In this document: piece after piece, positions 53,613 through 62,486 of the stretch
Numbering within the stretch: position 1 is the stretch's first letter
Layout of the letters: each line of letters starts with the position of its first letter
From: Rhizobium sp. R634
Lineage (GTDB): Bacteria > Pseudomonadota > Alphaproteobacteria > Rhizobiales > Rhizobiaceae
Length of the DNA: 64,000 nucleotides
Direction of reading: 5' to 3'
Assembly (NCBI RefSeq): GCF_002211305.1
Contig: NZ_LOKW01000001.1
Span: forward strand, 310,001-374,000
Program-made: the position numbers and the translations under genes
Notes under the pieces: generated by a model
The model's input: the letters and a program-made list of their open reading frames with translations, nothing else
Database searches by the model: none
Told to the model about the DNA's origin: nothing

Positions 53613-56588
53613 TTACCCCTGCGCCGGCCCGTAGAGGCCGAGCTGCTCGAGAAGCGCGCGCTGCCGGTCGGCATTTTCGACCAGCAGGCTGGTATAACGC
53701 TCGACGATCCGGTCGCGGTGATCCTGGTCGGAAACGGCCGAGAGCGCACCGGTGATCGCCGCGATCTTTTCTGAAGTCTGGCGCAGTTCTTCCAGAAGCT
53801 CCGACTTGCGGCCGGCTTCCGCGACCACCTGCTTCGTCACCTTGCCGATGCCGGCCGGCGTGCGGCTGCCGCCGGACACGTAGCCTTCCGGCAGGTCGCC
53901 CTTGAGATTGACGACCGACTTGAGGCGGATGACGTCGAAGATCTGGTCGACCGCCTGCCTGGCGCCGGTCACCCGCGAGGGGTGGTCGGTGTCGGCGGCG
54001 GCATGCGGCAGGAGTTCCAGCTTGCCCTTGTGGCGCGCTTCGAGCGGCAGGTAAGGCAGCATCGGCCCGCTGAGTGCACCGGTCGCGGCATCCCTGAAGA
54101 GATCGGCGTCGATCGCGGCATGGGCGATCTTGCCGGAGGCAAGCGCTGCATCGAGCGCATCGGCATCGACGACTTCGCCGCGGTCGTAATTGACCAGCAC
54201 CGCGCCGTCCTTCATGGCGCCGAGCACCTTCGCATCGACGGTCCCGGCATTGGAGTAGGTGCCCGTCGATGCGTCCAGGCGGCCGAGGCCGATATGGACA
54301 GAGAGAACGTCGGCGCCGCTAGCCGCTTCGACCGGGCTTGCGGCATAGTCGAAGCCCTCAGCCTCGATCCAGCGCTTGTGATGCTCGCGGGCATAGATCG
54401 CCACCTTCATGCCGAAGGCCTTGGCGAGCTTGGCGACTTCGCGCCCGATATTGCCGTAGCCGAGAACGGCAAGCTTGCGGCCCTCGAGCTTCGCCGTCGG
54501 AAAATCCTTCAGCTGGCGGCCGGTATCGAAATCGCCGCCGGCGACCATCCAGTGAAGCCGGTCGACCGGCAAGTCGGGCACGACCTTCAGGATCGCTTTC
54601 ACAGCCATCTGGGCGGTCGCGCGGCTGTTGATGCCGGGCGTGTTCATCAGGGGCGCATCGCCACCCTCGCCATTGCCGCCGCCCCAGGAGGCCGAGCCCA
54701 TATTGCCGGTGCCGGCGCCGATGCGCACGCCGCCGAGCGGGAAGACCGAGCCCTTCGGAATGAAGGTCGCCGCCGCAATCAGCGCGTCATACTGGCCCTT
54801 GTCGGTCTGCGGCAGGATCTCCGCCTCGGTGCTGAGGTTCGGCTGATAGAAGAAATGGATGCGGCCCTTTTCGAGCGCCGAACGATCACCGAGCGGGCCG
54901 AGATGGAAGCTGCCGCCCTTCTCCTCGATATAGGCCTTGACCTCGCTATAGTCGGGCTCGCCGTCGGCGCCGAAGCGCAGGCCCACCAGATCGGCGATCA
55001 GCACCGTATAGGCGCGGTTCGGGTCGTCCTTGCGCACGGCGCCATCGGCCTTGACGGGGGCCTCGAAGGTCACGCCCTGTTTTGCGAGCTCCTCTTCGAG
55101 CACGACGATCTTGGCGCGCAGATAAGCATATTGCAGGTTTTCCAGGAGTGCCACGACATCTTCGGGCTCGCGGATGCCGCCGACCCAGGCGCGGTAGTCG
55201 CCGGGAGTGCCGGGGAAGGCGTTGACATAGCGGGCCGCATCGAGGCCGGGCTCGTATTCGCCATTCGGATGGGTGATGCCCTCATAACCGAGCAACTGCT
55301 TGGAACGGGCGATGATGCGGGCGTGGATGCCGGCATCGGTGATGCCGTCGTCCTCGACCTTCAGCAGCGTCACGGCGGCGCCACGGCGCTCGGCATCGGT
55401 GACGGTCAGCGACAGCAGCGGATGCGACTTGACCCATTCGTCGATCACGGCGCGGTTGGCGGCGGAGCGGCGGTTGAGATCGACGACGGAGCCGACCCGG
55501 GCTTCCGACTGCAGCAGGCCGAAGGTGGTCTCGGCAAAGGCGAGCGCGCTGTAGGTGTTGATGACGCCGCCGAGCATGCGGTCTTCGCCGGCATCGTAGA
55601 ACGGACCGGCATCGACCGAGCGCTTGGCCGAAAACGGCTGCCGCGGATCGATCGGCGGGGCGATCTTCAGCTGGCGCGGGATCGCCCAGGCCGGATCCTG
55701 CTGGTTCTTCTCGATCAGCGTCAAGGCATGCGGCGTGAAGGAGGCGACGAAATAGCCTGAAATGCCGCCGATCGCCTTCTGGAACGGCATGAACAGGCAG
55801 CACTTCGCCATCACGGCGCTGACCAGTTCAGGTTCCCACGGCATGGCGCCGAGCATCGAGGTGGCGTCGAACACGGCATGGCGGTTTGCCGGATTGCCGT
55901 CGAGCCAGTTCAGGAGTTCGTGGATCTCGGCGCTGGTATAGGCATTGGCCCCCGTCGTCTCGTGGCCGACGCCGACGAAGATCGACACGCCGAGGCTGGA
56001 CAGTTCGGCCGCCGTCGGGATCACGCCCTCGGAGGCGGCGAAATGGATGCGGCTCTCGCAGCCCTTTTCGGCGAAGCGTTGCATCTCGATCAGCTGGGTC
56101 GCCCACGACTGGCGGAAGAAGCCGGCCGCCTTGGACGGATCGCTCTCCGGCCGCGGCGTATCGACATAGACGCGCTGGCCGGCGTCGTTGGCATTCATCA
56201 GGTGCTGGATGCAGACGGTGAAACCGCTATGGCCGCCGCCGAGACCGACCGCCATGCGGTTCTCCTTCGGGAAGCCGAAATAACGATGGATCGCCCGCAT
56301 CATGTCGGTCAGGATCTTGTCGGCCGGATAGCCGCGATGCATGCTGCGGGAAATCTCGGCCGTGGTGAAGCCGCCGATATCGTTGCCCCGGTCGTCGAAC
56401 TTGCGATAGGTCTTCTCGATCCAGGCGTCGAAGGCGATGCGCCGCAGGCGGCTATCCACTTCGTCGGTCGTCGCATCGGTGATCGGCCCGACGCCGAAGA
56501 ACGGGTTGGACGGCAGTTTCGGCGCGCCCGACGCGGTCTGTCGAAGGGCGTTCAATCGCTGTTCCTGCATCTGCGCGATATCTGTCAT
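53613..56588 (-). CDS. Fused SerC-like aminotransferase / SerA-like 2-hydroxyacid dehydrogenase
   Basis: A ~991-residue two-enzyme fusion from ATG 56588 (frame opens to 56690). Residues ~1-480 are a class-V, PLP-dependent aminotransferase of the phosphoserine aminotransferase type: GLGGGHSGF (115-123), HETTGANAYTS, D241 (VFDATSMLGAMPW) and the Schiff-base lysine K271 (FMPFQKAIGG). Residues ~525-890 are a D-3-phosphoglycerate dehydrogenase-like domain: NTPGINSRATAQMAV (648-662), NAD motif GYGNIG (709-714), R802 (NYDRGEVV) and H861 (LLPHAAADT). The usual active-site Glu of the DVFE segment is not evident (IDADLFRDAATG). A ~90-residue helical tail follows. In serine synthesis the two steps are consecutive. 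This could be a bifunctional serine enzyme or act on another 2-keto acid. Confidence 0.85.
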   Translation of the reverse strand: MTDIAQMQEQRLNALRQTASGAPKLPSNPFFGVGPITDATTDEVDSRLRRIAFDAWIEKTYRKFDDRGNDIGGFTTAEISRSMHRGYPADKILTDMMRAIHRYFGFPKENRMAVGLGGGHSGFTVCIQHLMNANDAGQRVYVDTPRPESDPSKAAGFFRQSWATQLIEMQRFAEKGCESRIHFAASEGVIPTAAELSSLGVSIFVGVGHETTGANAYTSAEIHELLNWLDGNPANRHAVFDATSMLGAMPWEPELVSAVMAKCCLFMPFQKAIGGISGYFVASFTPHALTLIEKNQQDPAWAIPRQLKIAPPIDPRQPFSAKRSVDAGPFYDAGEDRMLGGVINTYSALAFAETTFGLLQSEARVGSVVDLNRRSAANRAVIDEWVKSHPLLSLTVTDAERRGAAVTLLKVEDDGITDAGIHARIIARSKQLLGYEGITHPNGEYEPGLDAARYVNAFPGTPGDYRAWVGGIREPEDVVALLENLQYAYLRAKIVVLEEELAKQGVTFEAPVKADGAVRKDDPNRAYTVLIADLVGLRFGADGEPDYSEVKAYIEEKGGSFHLGPLGDRSALEKGRIHFFYQPNLSTEAEILPQTDKGQYDALIAAATFIPKGSVFPLGGVRIGAGTGNMGSASWGGGNGEGGDAPLMNTPGINSRATAQMAVKAILKVVPDLPVDRLHWMVAGGDFDTGRQLKDFPTAKLEGRKLAVLGYGNIGREVAKLAKAFGMKVAIYAREHHKRWIEAEGFDYAASPVEAASGADVLSVHIGLGRLDASTGTYSNAGTVDAKVLGAMKDGAVLVNYDRGEVVDADALDAALASGKIAHAAIDADLFRDAATGALSGPMLPYLPLEARHKGKLELLPHAAADTDHPSRVTGARQAVDQIFDVIRLKSVVNLKGDLPEGYVSGGSRTPAGIGKVTKQVVAEAGRKSELLEELRQTSEKIAAITGALSAVSDQDHRDRIVERYTSLLVENADRQRALLEQLGLYGPAQG

Positions 56589-56788
56589 AGCCTGCCTGTC
56601 TGTTTGCGGAGCTGAAATCGCTTTTATGGTGAAGCGAGTGCTCCGGCGAGACAACCTCATATGCGCCGAACGACAGGCGAAACGCGCCATCGGTGTTCGT
56701 GATGGCGCGATTGGCAGCGGCCGGACGCGTCCTATCGTCCGGCAGAATGTGCGACGAGCTTGTCCCGGGGGACCGGGGGAGGTGTCCC

Positions 56789-58672
56789 TCAGCCGCGTGC
56801 GGCAACCGCATGGATGGCGGCGCGAGCCGCCGGCTGCGCCATCGATCGCGCCGAGGCACGAAGCGCTGCCGATTGGCCGGAAGCGGCATCGTCAAGGCGG
56901 AACTGGCTGACGAGTTCGCGAAGCTTCTGGGCTTCCTGGGCCAGCGAGTCCGATGCCGCCGTCGATTGCTGCACCATGTGCGCGTTCTGCTGCGTGGTCT
57001 GGTCCATCCGGTTGACCGCGCCGTTGACTTCGCTGAGGCCGATCGACTGTTCCTTCGCCGAGGTTGCGATCGAATCCATGTGCTGATTGATCTCGGTGAT
57101 GAAGCCGCCGATGGTCTTCAGCGCCTGGCCGGTATCGCGCACCAGCTTGACGCCGCCTTCCACTTCTTTCGAAGAATTCTGGATCAGGCTCTTGATTTCC
57201 TTGGCAGCGCTTGCCGAGCGCTGGGCAAGTTCGCGCACTTCCTGGGCGACCACCGCAAAGCCCTTGCCGGCCTCGCCGGCCCTGGCCGCTTCCACGCCGG
57301 CATTGAGCGCGAGAAGGTTGGTCTGGAACGCGATCTCATCGATGACGCTGATGATGTTGGAAATCTGCTGCGACGAGGTCTCGATGCGCTCCATCGCCTC
57401 TTCGGCATGGGACACGACGTCGGCGGAGCTGACGGCGCTGCGGTTTGCCTCGGTGGCGACCTTGCGCGTCTCCTCGGTCCGCTTGGTGGAGTTCGATACG
57501 TTGGCGGTGATCTCTTCCAGGGCGGCGGCCGTTTCCTCCAGCGAAGCGGCCTGCTGCTCAGTGCGCCTGGAAAGGTCGCTCGCGCCCGAGGAGATTTCCC
57601 GCGTGCCCTCGTCGATCGTGCCGATGCTCTCGGAAATCGCTCTCAGCGTCGCGCCGAGCTGGGTGACGGACTGGTTGAAGTCATGGCGCAATGCCTCGAA
57701 ATCGGGGGCGAAGGCCTCGTTGAGCTGGAAGGCGAGGTCGCCCCCGGCGAGCCGCTTCAAGCCGCCGGCAAGGCCTGACGTGGCGATGCGCAGCCGCTCC
57801 GAGGCTTCGGCTTCCGCTTGCGCTTGGGCGGCAAGGCGGTCGGCCTCTGCCCGGTTGCGATTTTCCTCTGCTTCCATCGCCATGCGCTTGTTGGTGATTG
57901 CAGCCTGGCGGAAGATCTCCACCGCTCCCGCCATCGAGCCGATTTCGTCTGCACGGTCGGAGAAGGGAATTTCCGCGCCGGTGTCTCCCTCGGCGAGCCG
58001 CCGCATTGCCGCGGTGATACCGGTAATCGGATTGGCGATGCCCTTCAGCACGAAGACGACGGCGCCGAGAACGAGCAGTCCGGCAAAGCCGATTGCGGCA
58101 AGCAGATAGAATTCGATCGAGGCGAAGGTCGTCTTGCTGAGCTCCGCGGCCTCCCTGCTGCCCTCCACGTCAAGTGCGACCAGGGCTGTCGTGGCTTCCT
58201 TGAGCGTGTCCGAATAGGAGCGCATATCGGCGCCCAGATATTGTCCCGCTTCCTCGGTCTTGTTGGCACGGGACAGAGCGAGCAACTGGGCGCTGCTGGC
58301 GATGTAGCCGCCGACGCTCTCTTTTATCGATTTGATCAAATCACGCTCGTGGTCGGAAACGGCCAGCGAGAGATAGGTATCCACCGATTTGCGGACCTTG
58401 TCTTCGGCGGCTGTAATGGCCTCTTCCCGGGTTTTCTTTTCCGCTTCCGATTGCGCGATGATGTGATCGCGATAGGCGAGGCGCAAATTGGTCATATCGA
58501 GGTTGATCGCCTGCGATGCCTGCACGCTCGGCAGCCAGTGGTTTGCGATTTCTTCCGTCGAGCCGTTCGTCTTTCGGAGCCCGTCGACCGCGAGATAGGC
58601 GACGAGGCCGAAGAGAATAGCGATGCCGCTGAAAATCAACAGCAAACTGGACTTGATGTTTGGACGGTGCAT
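56789..58672 (-). CDS. Methyl-accepting chemotaxis protein
   Basis: A 627-residue chemoreceptor. First membrane helix ~9-30 ([20 protein letters not shown]), a helical periplasmic domain of ~155 residues of the four-helix-bundle type ([34 protein letters not shown]), second helix near 190-212, HAMP, and the signalling hairpin with tip [24 protein letters not shown]. No CheR-binding tail. It is divergent from a DUF4272 gene. The fused SerC/SerA-like gene is downstream on the same strand after 200 bp, which suggests separate transcripts. Confidence 0.95.
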   Translation of the reverse strand: MHRPNIKSSLLLIFSGIAILFGLVAYLAVDGLRKTNGSTEEIANHWLPSVQASQAINLDMTNLRLAYRDHIIAQSEAEKKTREEAITAAEDKVRKSVDTYLSLAVSDHERDLIKSIKESVGGYIASSAQLLALSRANKTEEAGQYLGADMRSYSDTLKEATTALVALDVEGSREAAELSKTTFASIEFYLLAAIGFAGLLVLGAVVFVLKGIANPITGITAAMRRLAEGDTGAEIPFSDRADEIGSMAGAVEIFRQAAITNKRMAMEAEENRNRAEADRLAAQAQAEAEASERLRIATSGLAGGLKRLAGGDLAFQLNEAFAPDFEALRHDFNQSVTQLGATLRAISESIGTIDEGTREISSGASDLSRRTEQQAASLEETAAALEEITANVSNSTKRTEETRKVATEANRSAVSSADVVSHAEEAMERIETSSQQISNIISVIDEIAFQTNLLALNAGVEAARAGEAGKGFAVVAQEVRELAQRSASAAKEIKSLIQNSSKEVEGGVKLVRDTGQALKTIGGFITEINQHMDSIATSAKEQSIGLSEVNGAVNRMDQTTQQNAHMVQQSTAASDSLAQEAQKLRELVSQFRLDDAASGQSAALRASARSMAQPAARAAIHAVAARG

Positions 58673-58756
58673 GAAAAGCCCTCAATCGAGCGCCGGCGGC
58701 AGACCGGGCTGGCCAAGGTATTTTGTAGCGAAAAAAATTTAACGATTTGTTCCGTG

Positions 58757-58774
58757 GGTAAAGGCGCGTTTACC
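58757..58774. promoter_or_regulatory. Inverted repeat in the divergent chemoreceptor/DUF4272 promoter region
   Basis: GGTAAA (58757-58762) and TTTACC (58769-58774) flank GGCGCG in the 198-bp divergent gap. It could be a small operator; no regulator is encoded here. Confidence 0.3.
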
Positions 58775-58870
58775 AAATCCGCCAAAAGCCGCCCTTGTTT
58801 TCGGGCCGCCAATCCCGCTGATACGGAAAAATGCCTATTGGTCGCGTTGCCGCGACGACAGGAGCCAGAC

Positions 58871-59581
58871 ATGATGAAGCGCATATTCTCCACTCTTCTC
58901 GCACTGGTCATTCCGGTGCAGGCCGCCGTTTCTCAAACCCCCGATGAGGCGCAGGCGCGCAAGGCCCGGTCTGTCGCCTTGCTTCAATCGGAAGGCGTTC
59001 CAACCATCGATCACCTGCCGACGATCGAGCCCGAGCGCGCGAGTACACGGCGGAATACCAAGGCGGTGGTTCAGCGCGCCATCGCGCTGGCGATCGTCGC
59101 CGTGAAAGGCGAGACCGGCGACCATACGATGGGCCAGGCCCTCATCCGGCAGTTCGACGCCGCGAGTTTCTTCACTCCGGACGAGCGCGCCTTCATGGAC
59201 GACCCCGATCCTTCCGATCAGGACCGGACCAATTTCACCTGGCGTTACGAAGGCGCATACGTCATGCTGTGGGCGCTCGGCATCACGCCGGAGCTCGAAC
59301 GACCCGACCATATCTGCGACGTGCCGTTCATCGCCAACACGCTGCGCGAACTGGGTACGGACGGCTTGATGCGCCGCGCCAAGCTGCGCCCGCAGGCCGA
59401 ACTGCTCGACGCCGCCGACCTGATCTACCGCTACGATTGGGCCGCCGTGAACGCCAGGCTGAAGGGCGAAGAGCCGCCCGCCGGATTGGACAAAGGCGTG
59501 GTCTTTGAACGCCACTACGCTCTCAACTGGCTGATCGGCTACATGGATCAGGACTGGGACGATATTTCCACGGATACGTGA
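58871..59581 (+). CDS. DUF4272 domain-containing protein, probably exported
   Basis: A 236-residue protein from ATG 58871 behind a GGAG site; the long upstream frame is antisense to the chemoreceptor. The N-terminus looks like a signal peptide (MKRIFSTLLALVIPVQAAVS). The rest matches the DUF4272 pattern: ARSVALLQSEGVPTIDHLP, RAIALAIVAVKGE, FTWRYEGAYVMLWALGI and VFERHYALNWLIGYMDQDWDDISTDT at the end. Function of the family is unknown; some members are immunity-like or cytosolic. A signal peptide on such a protein is notable. It is divergent from the chemoreceptor gene. Confidence 0.85.
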   Translation: MMKRIFSTLLALVIPVQAAVSQTPDEAQARKARSVALLQSEGVPTIDHLPTIEPERASTRRNTKAVVQRAIALAIVAVKGETGDHTMGQALIRQFDAASFFTPDERAFMDDPDPSDQDRTNFTWRYEGAYVMLWALGITPELERPDHICDVPFIANTLRELGTDGLMRRAKLRPQAELLDAADLIYRYDWAAVNARLKGEEPPAGLDKGVVFERHYALNWLIGYMDQDWDDISTDT

Positions 59582-59617
59582 TGACGGGTCTGCTCGCTCG
59601 GTATGCAGGCCTATCGC

Positions 59618-59649
59618 ATGTATTGCGTTTCGCGTTACATTGCTATATC
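59618..59649 (+). promoter_or_regulatory. Putative promoter/operator of the toxin-antitoxin pair
   Basis: ATGTA (59618-59622) and TACAT (59636-59640) flank GCG-TTT-CGC, an inverted repeat suited to a ribbon-helix-helix dimer pair. A -10-like TATATC follows at 59644-59649. The antitoxin start is 59678. This layout fits autorepression by the antitoxin or toxin-antitoxin complex. Confidence 0.5.
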
Positions 59650-59677
59650 ACTGCTTCATTAACCTCATGAGGAAATC

Positions 59678-59962
59678 ATGACAAACGCTGCTCCCCGTAA
59701 GGAAATACCGATATCGATGCGTTTTCGCGACGATGATCTGGCAATCATTGATCGCGGTGCCGCGCTTACTGGCCTTTCCCGCACTGAGTTTATGCGGCGC
59801 GCTGCCCTGCATGAGGCGCAGACAGCGATCCTGAATGAAAGTGTCATCCGTCTCTCTCCCGATGCCTTTGATGCCTTTGTCGCTGCGATCGAGGCTGCGC
59901 CCACCGCGCCACCTCCGAAGGTGGCAGAACGCTTGCAGCGCAAGACGCCATGGGAAAACTGA
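59678..59962 (+). CDS. DUF1778-family (TacA-like) antitoxin
   Basis: A 94-residue protein with an N-terminal ribbon-helix-helix (KEIPISMRFRDDDLAIIDRGAALTGLSRTEFMRRAALHEA, ~8-48) and a variable C-terminal tail (~50-94, ending RKTPWEN) that in this family wraps the toxin. It precedes a GNAT-fold gene by 3 bases, the standard order of TacA-TacT/AtaR-AtaT type II systems. It should neutralise the toxin and, together with it, repress its own promoter, where an inverted repeat is visible. Length is normal for the family. Confidence 0.9.
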   Translation: MTNAAPRKEIPISMRFRDDDLAIIDRGAALTGLSRTEFMRRAALHEAQTAILNESVIRLSPDAFDAFVAAIEAAPTAPPPKVAERLQRKTPWEN

Positions 59963-59965
59963 TCG

Positions 59966-60475
59966 GTGGCCCTGTCGAATGTCGAACTTCTCGATGGGCG
60001 TCACAGGCTTGAGGGGTTCACCTGCGGCAAGCCGCCTTTGGATTTCTGGCTGCAGAATTTTGCCGGCTCGAACCAGCAGCGTGGATTTACCCGCACGTTC
60101 GTCGTTTGCGACGGCGACAAAGTGGTTGGCTACTACGGTCTCGCGCCGACCGTCATCGAACCTAATGCCGTATCGCGCAGAATTAGAACCGGGCGCCCGC
60201 CTGATCCGATCCCCTGCCTGTTGATCGGGCAACTGGCCGTTGATAACCGCTATAAAGGTAAAGGCATCGGATCGGCGCTCGTGAAGGACGCCTTTCTTCG
60301 CTGTATTGCCGGCGCCGATATCGTCGGTGGGCGCGCCGTCATCGTTCGGGCTATCGATGAAGAGGCCGAGCAGTTTTGGCAAAGCTGGGCTTTCATACCA
60401 TCGCATAATAATTCCTCGATCCTCGTTCGCTCCCTGGAAGATATCCGCGCGTGGCTCTCAGGTCCTGGCGGATAG
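59966..60475 (+). CDS. GNAT-family toxin (TacT-like) with Trp at the expected catalytic Tyr
   Basis: A 169-residue GNAT acetyltransferase starting with GTG, three bases after the antitoxin stop. TacT-type toxins acetylate aminoacyl-tRNA and stop translation. Visible: N-terminal strand LLDGRHRLEGFTCGKPPLDFWLQ, VGYYGLAPTVIE, and the acetyl-CoA loop LAVDNRYKGKGIGSALVKDAFLR. In the segment that normally reads A-x-x-F-Y-x-x-x-G-F, this protein has AEQFWQSWAFIP: Trp (W138) replaces the catalytic Tyr and Ala replaces the Gly. The reading was checked in the DNA (TTT TGG CAA). Activity may therefore be reduced or changed. Family membership is strong from the antitoxin context. Confidence 0.88.
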   Translation: MALSNVELLDGRHRLEGFTCGKPPLDFWLQNFAGSNQQRGFTRTFVVCDGDKVVGYYGLAPTVIEPNAVSRRIRTGRPPDPIPCLLIGQLAVDNRYKGKGIGSALVKDAFLRCIAGADIVGGRAVIVRAIDEEAEQFWQSWAFIPSHNNSSILVRSLEDIRAWLSGPGG

Positions 60476-60613
60476 CGAGCCGCGTCGTCCTTTCGACGTC
60501 AGGCGTTCGATTGCCGGGCAGAGGGCAGGCCGGCACCGCACCGAGACGGATGCATGTTTTGCGAAATGGCATTATGATCGGCTTAACGCCTGGCCGGCGT
60601 TGGGTGCGGATGC

Positions 60614-61687
60614 ATGGTCCGCGGGAGTGGGAGGACGGCAGGATTGGAACGGCTGAAGGATCTGGAGAATGTTTCCGCGCCCGCCGGCAGCGGTTCGGCA
60701 TCGCAGCCGCATGAGCGGCGCGGTGTCGTCGCCGCCGCCGTCTACCAGCATGGGCAGCGCATTCGCGACATCAGGATCGAGGAGGCGGGCGAATGGCGAA
60801 ACCGCGAGAATGCCATCGTCTGGATCGGCCTGCACGAGCCGGATGAAGTGCTGCTGCATCAGATCCAGGCGGAGTTCAATCTCCATCCGCTGGCGATCGA
60901 GGATGCGGCGCAGCCGCACCAGCGGCCGAAGCTGGAGATCTATGGGGAGGCGATGTTCATCGTCGCCCGCACCGCCCATATGAAGGATGGCGAGATCATC
61001 TTCGGCGAAACGCATCTGTTCGTCGGCCGCGGTTATGTCGTCTCCGTTCGCCACGGAGAATCCTCTTCCTATCTGGCAGTCAGGCAGCGCTGCGAGGCGA
61101 CGCCCGCCGCTCTTGCGCACGGGGAGAACTACATCCTCTATTCGATCCTCGATTTCATCGTCGACAACTACATGCCTGTCATCGAGGTGGTGCAGGAAGA
61201 GGTCGAGAAGCTTGAGGATCTGGTGCTGCGCGAACAGCTGGGCAAGTCCGATATCGAGCGGCTTTATCTGCTGCGCCGCAAGCTGTTGCGGCTGCGCAAT
61301 GCCGTGGTGCCGCTCGTCGACGTCTGCCGGCGCTACGAACATATCGATCTGCCCGGGATGGATCCGACGCTGCAGTCGCTGTTTCGCGATGTGACCGATC
61401 ACGTGCGCCGGGTTCAGGAAGATATCGACGCGCTGCGCGAAGTGCTCGCCTTCGCCTTCGAGGCGAGTGTCATGATCGGCCAGACGGAGCAGACGGCGAT
61501 CGCCCGCAAGCTTGCCGCCTGGGCAGCGATCCTCGCCGTTCCCACCGCCATTGCCGGCATCTACGGCATGAATTTCGACGATATGCCGGAGCTGAAATTC
61601 CAGTACGGTTATTTCGTCGTGCTCGGCATCATCGGTGTCCTTTGCCTCGGCCTTTTCACCTTCTTCCGCCGGCGGAAGTGGCTTTAG
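60614..61687 (+). CDS. corA: CorA-family magnesium/cobalt transporter
   Basis: A 357-residue inner-membrane divalent-cation channel. The long cytoplasmic funnel domain (~1-295) includes FNLHPLAIEDAAQPHQRPKLEIYGEAMFIV, and the stalk helix has REVLAFAFEASVMIGQTEQ. Two C-terminal membrane helices are joined by the selectivity motif IYGMNFDDMPEL (GMN about residue 318). The basic tail RRRKWL is typical. ATG 60614 is used; a TTG at 60644 behind a GGGAGG sequence is an alternative. No M-box or other riboswitch was noticed in the 138-bp upstream gap. Its stop is directly next to the stop of the convergent phosphotransferase gene, with no base between. Confidence 0.93.
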   Translation: MVRGSGRTAGLERLKDLENVSAPAGSGSASQPHERRGVVAAAVYQHGQRIRDIRIEEAGEWRNRENAIVWIGLHEPDEVLLHQIQAEFNLHPLAIEDAAQPHQRPKLEIYGEAMFIVARTAHMKDGEIIFGETHLFVGRGYVVSVRHGESSSYLAVRQRCEATPAALAHGENYILYSILDFIVDNYMPVIEVVQEEVEKLEDLVLREQLGKSDIERLYLLRRKLLRLRNAVVPLVDVCRRYEHIDLPGMDPTLQSLFRDVTDHVRRVQEDIDALREVLAFAFEASVMIGQTEQTAIARKLAAWAAILAVPTAIAGIYGMNFDDMPELKFQYGYFVVLGIIGVLCLGLFTFFRRRKWL

Positions 61688-62461
61688 TCAGGAGAGCGCC
61701 TTCAGTAGCGGATCCCGGTGCATGCCGACATAGCCGATGTCGTTCAGATATAGGCGTGCGTCTCCCGCCGAGACATCCTCGACGAAGGTCTCGTCTCCGG
61801 CTGCTGCACTTGCCAGCATGAAGGCGACGAGGGCTTGAAGCCGCCTGCAGATCATCTCGGGAAGCTGGCGCCGTTCTTCGGCCGTCGCTCCATAAGCGGT
61901 GCAGAAGATTTCCGTCCGCCGCAGCTGCTCGTCGAGATCGAAGGTGACAGCCGGATTGGCGGGATCGGAGAGGGGCGCCCAGCGATAAACCGCATAGGCG
62001 AGATCCCACAGGCGCGGCGCGGGATGAGCGGTGTCGAAGTCGATGATCCCGACAGCCTCGTGATCTATCGTGGCGACGTTATAGGGCGCAAAGTCCGCGT
62101 GGCAGACGATCTCCCGCGGCTCCTGCGGCGGCAGCATCCATGTTTTGATCTCACCATCCGCTTCCAGAAAGCCTTCGGAGGCCGAGTGAAAATCGCGCAG
62201 AAGCCTCGCTGCCGAGATCAGCATGCGATCCGATCCGACGAAGGGATCGCCGAGGTTTTCGCAGACGCGCCCGGCGACGTAGCCGACGACCTCCTGTCCT
62301 TCGGCCGATATTGCGATGGGCTCCGGTGCGGCGCGGAAGCCTCTACCACGAAGATGCTGCAAAAAGCGATGCACCGTCGGCGTCCAAGCGCCCGATGGTC
62401 TGATCACGCTGTTGCCGTCGCGCCAGATCTGCCCGGTTCGCCCGCCCTCCAACTGTTTCAC
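61688..62461 (-). CDS. Aminoglycoside phosphotransferase (APH)-family protein
   Basis: A 257-residue kinase-like protein. GTG 62461 follows GGGGAGG at good spacing. The APH catalytic loop is present (H121-x-D123, VCHADFAPYNV with N128) and the metal-binding IDFDTA (D141, D143), followed by LWDLAYAVYRWAPL. Family members phosphorylate antibiotics, choline, homoserine or other small alcohols; the overall sequence is not close enough to a known resistance enzyme to name a substrate. It shares strand and neighbourhood with the metallo-beta-lactamase-fold gene (25 bases upstream), so the two may be co-transcribed. Confidence 0.88.
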   Translation of the reverse strand: MKQLEGGRTGQIWRDGNSVIRPSGAWTPTVHRFLQHLRGRGFRAAPEPIAISAEGQEVVGYVAGRVCENLGDPFVGSDRMLISAARLLRDFHSASEGFLEADGEIKTWMLPPQEPREIVCHADFAPYNVATIDHEAVGIIDFDTAHPAPRLWDLAYAVYRWAPLSDPANPAVTFDLDEQLRRTEIFCTAYGATAEERRQLPEMICRRLQALVAFMLASAAAGDETFVEDVSAGDARLYLNDIGYVGMHRDPLLKALS

Positions 62462-62486
62462 GTCATGCCTCCCCAGTGCGACAGCT

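Noticed and set aside
57818-58870. Upstream extension of the DUF4272 gene to 587 codons
   Set aside because: Antisense to the chemoreceptor gene; ATG 58871 has a GGAG site and begins a signal peptide.
61685-61690. Zero-base gap between the convergent corA and phosphotransferase stops
   Set aside because: Compact but not remarkable; both genes are complete and no overlap or frameshift is implied.
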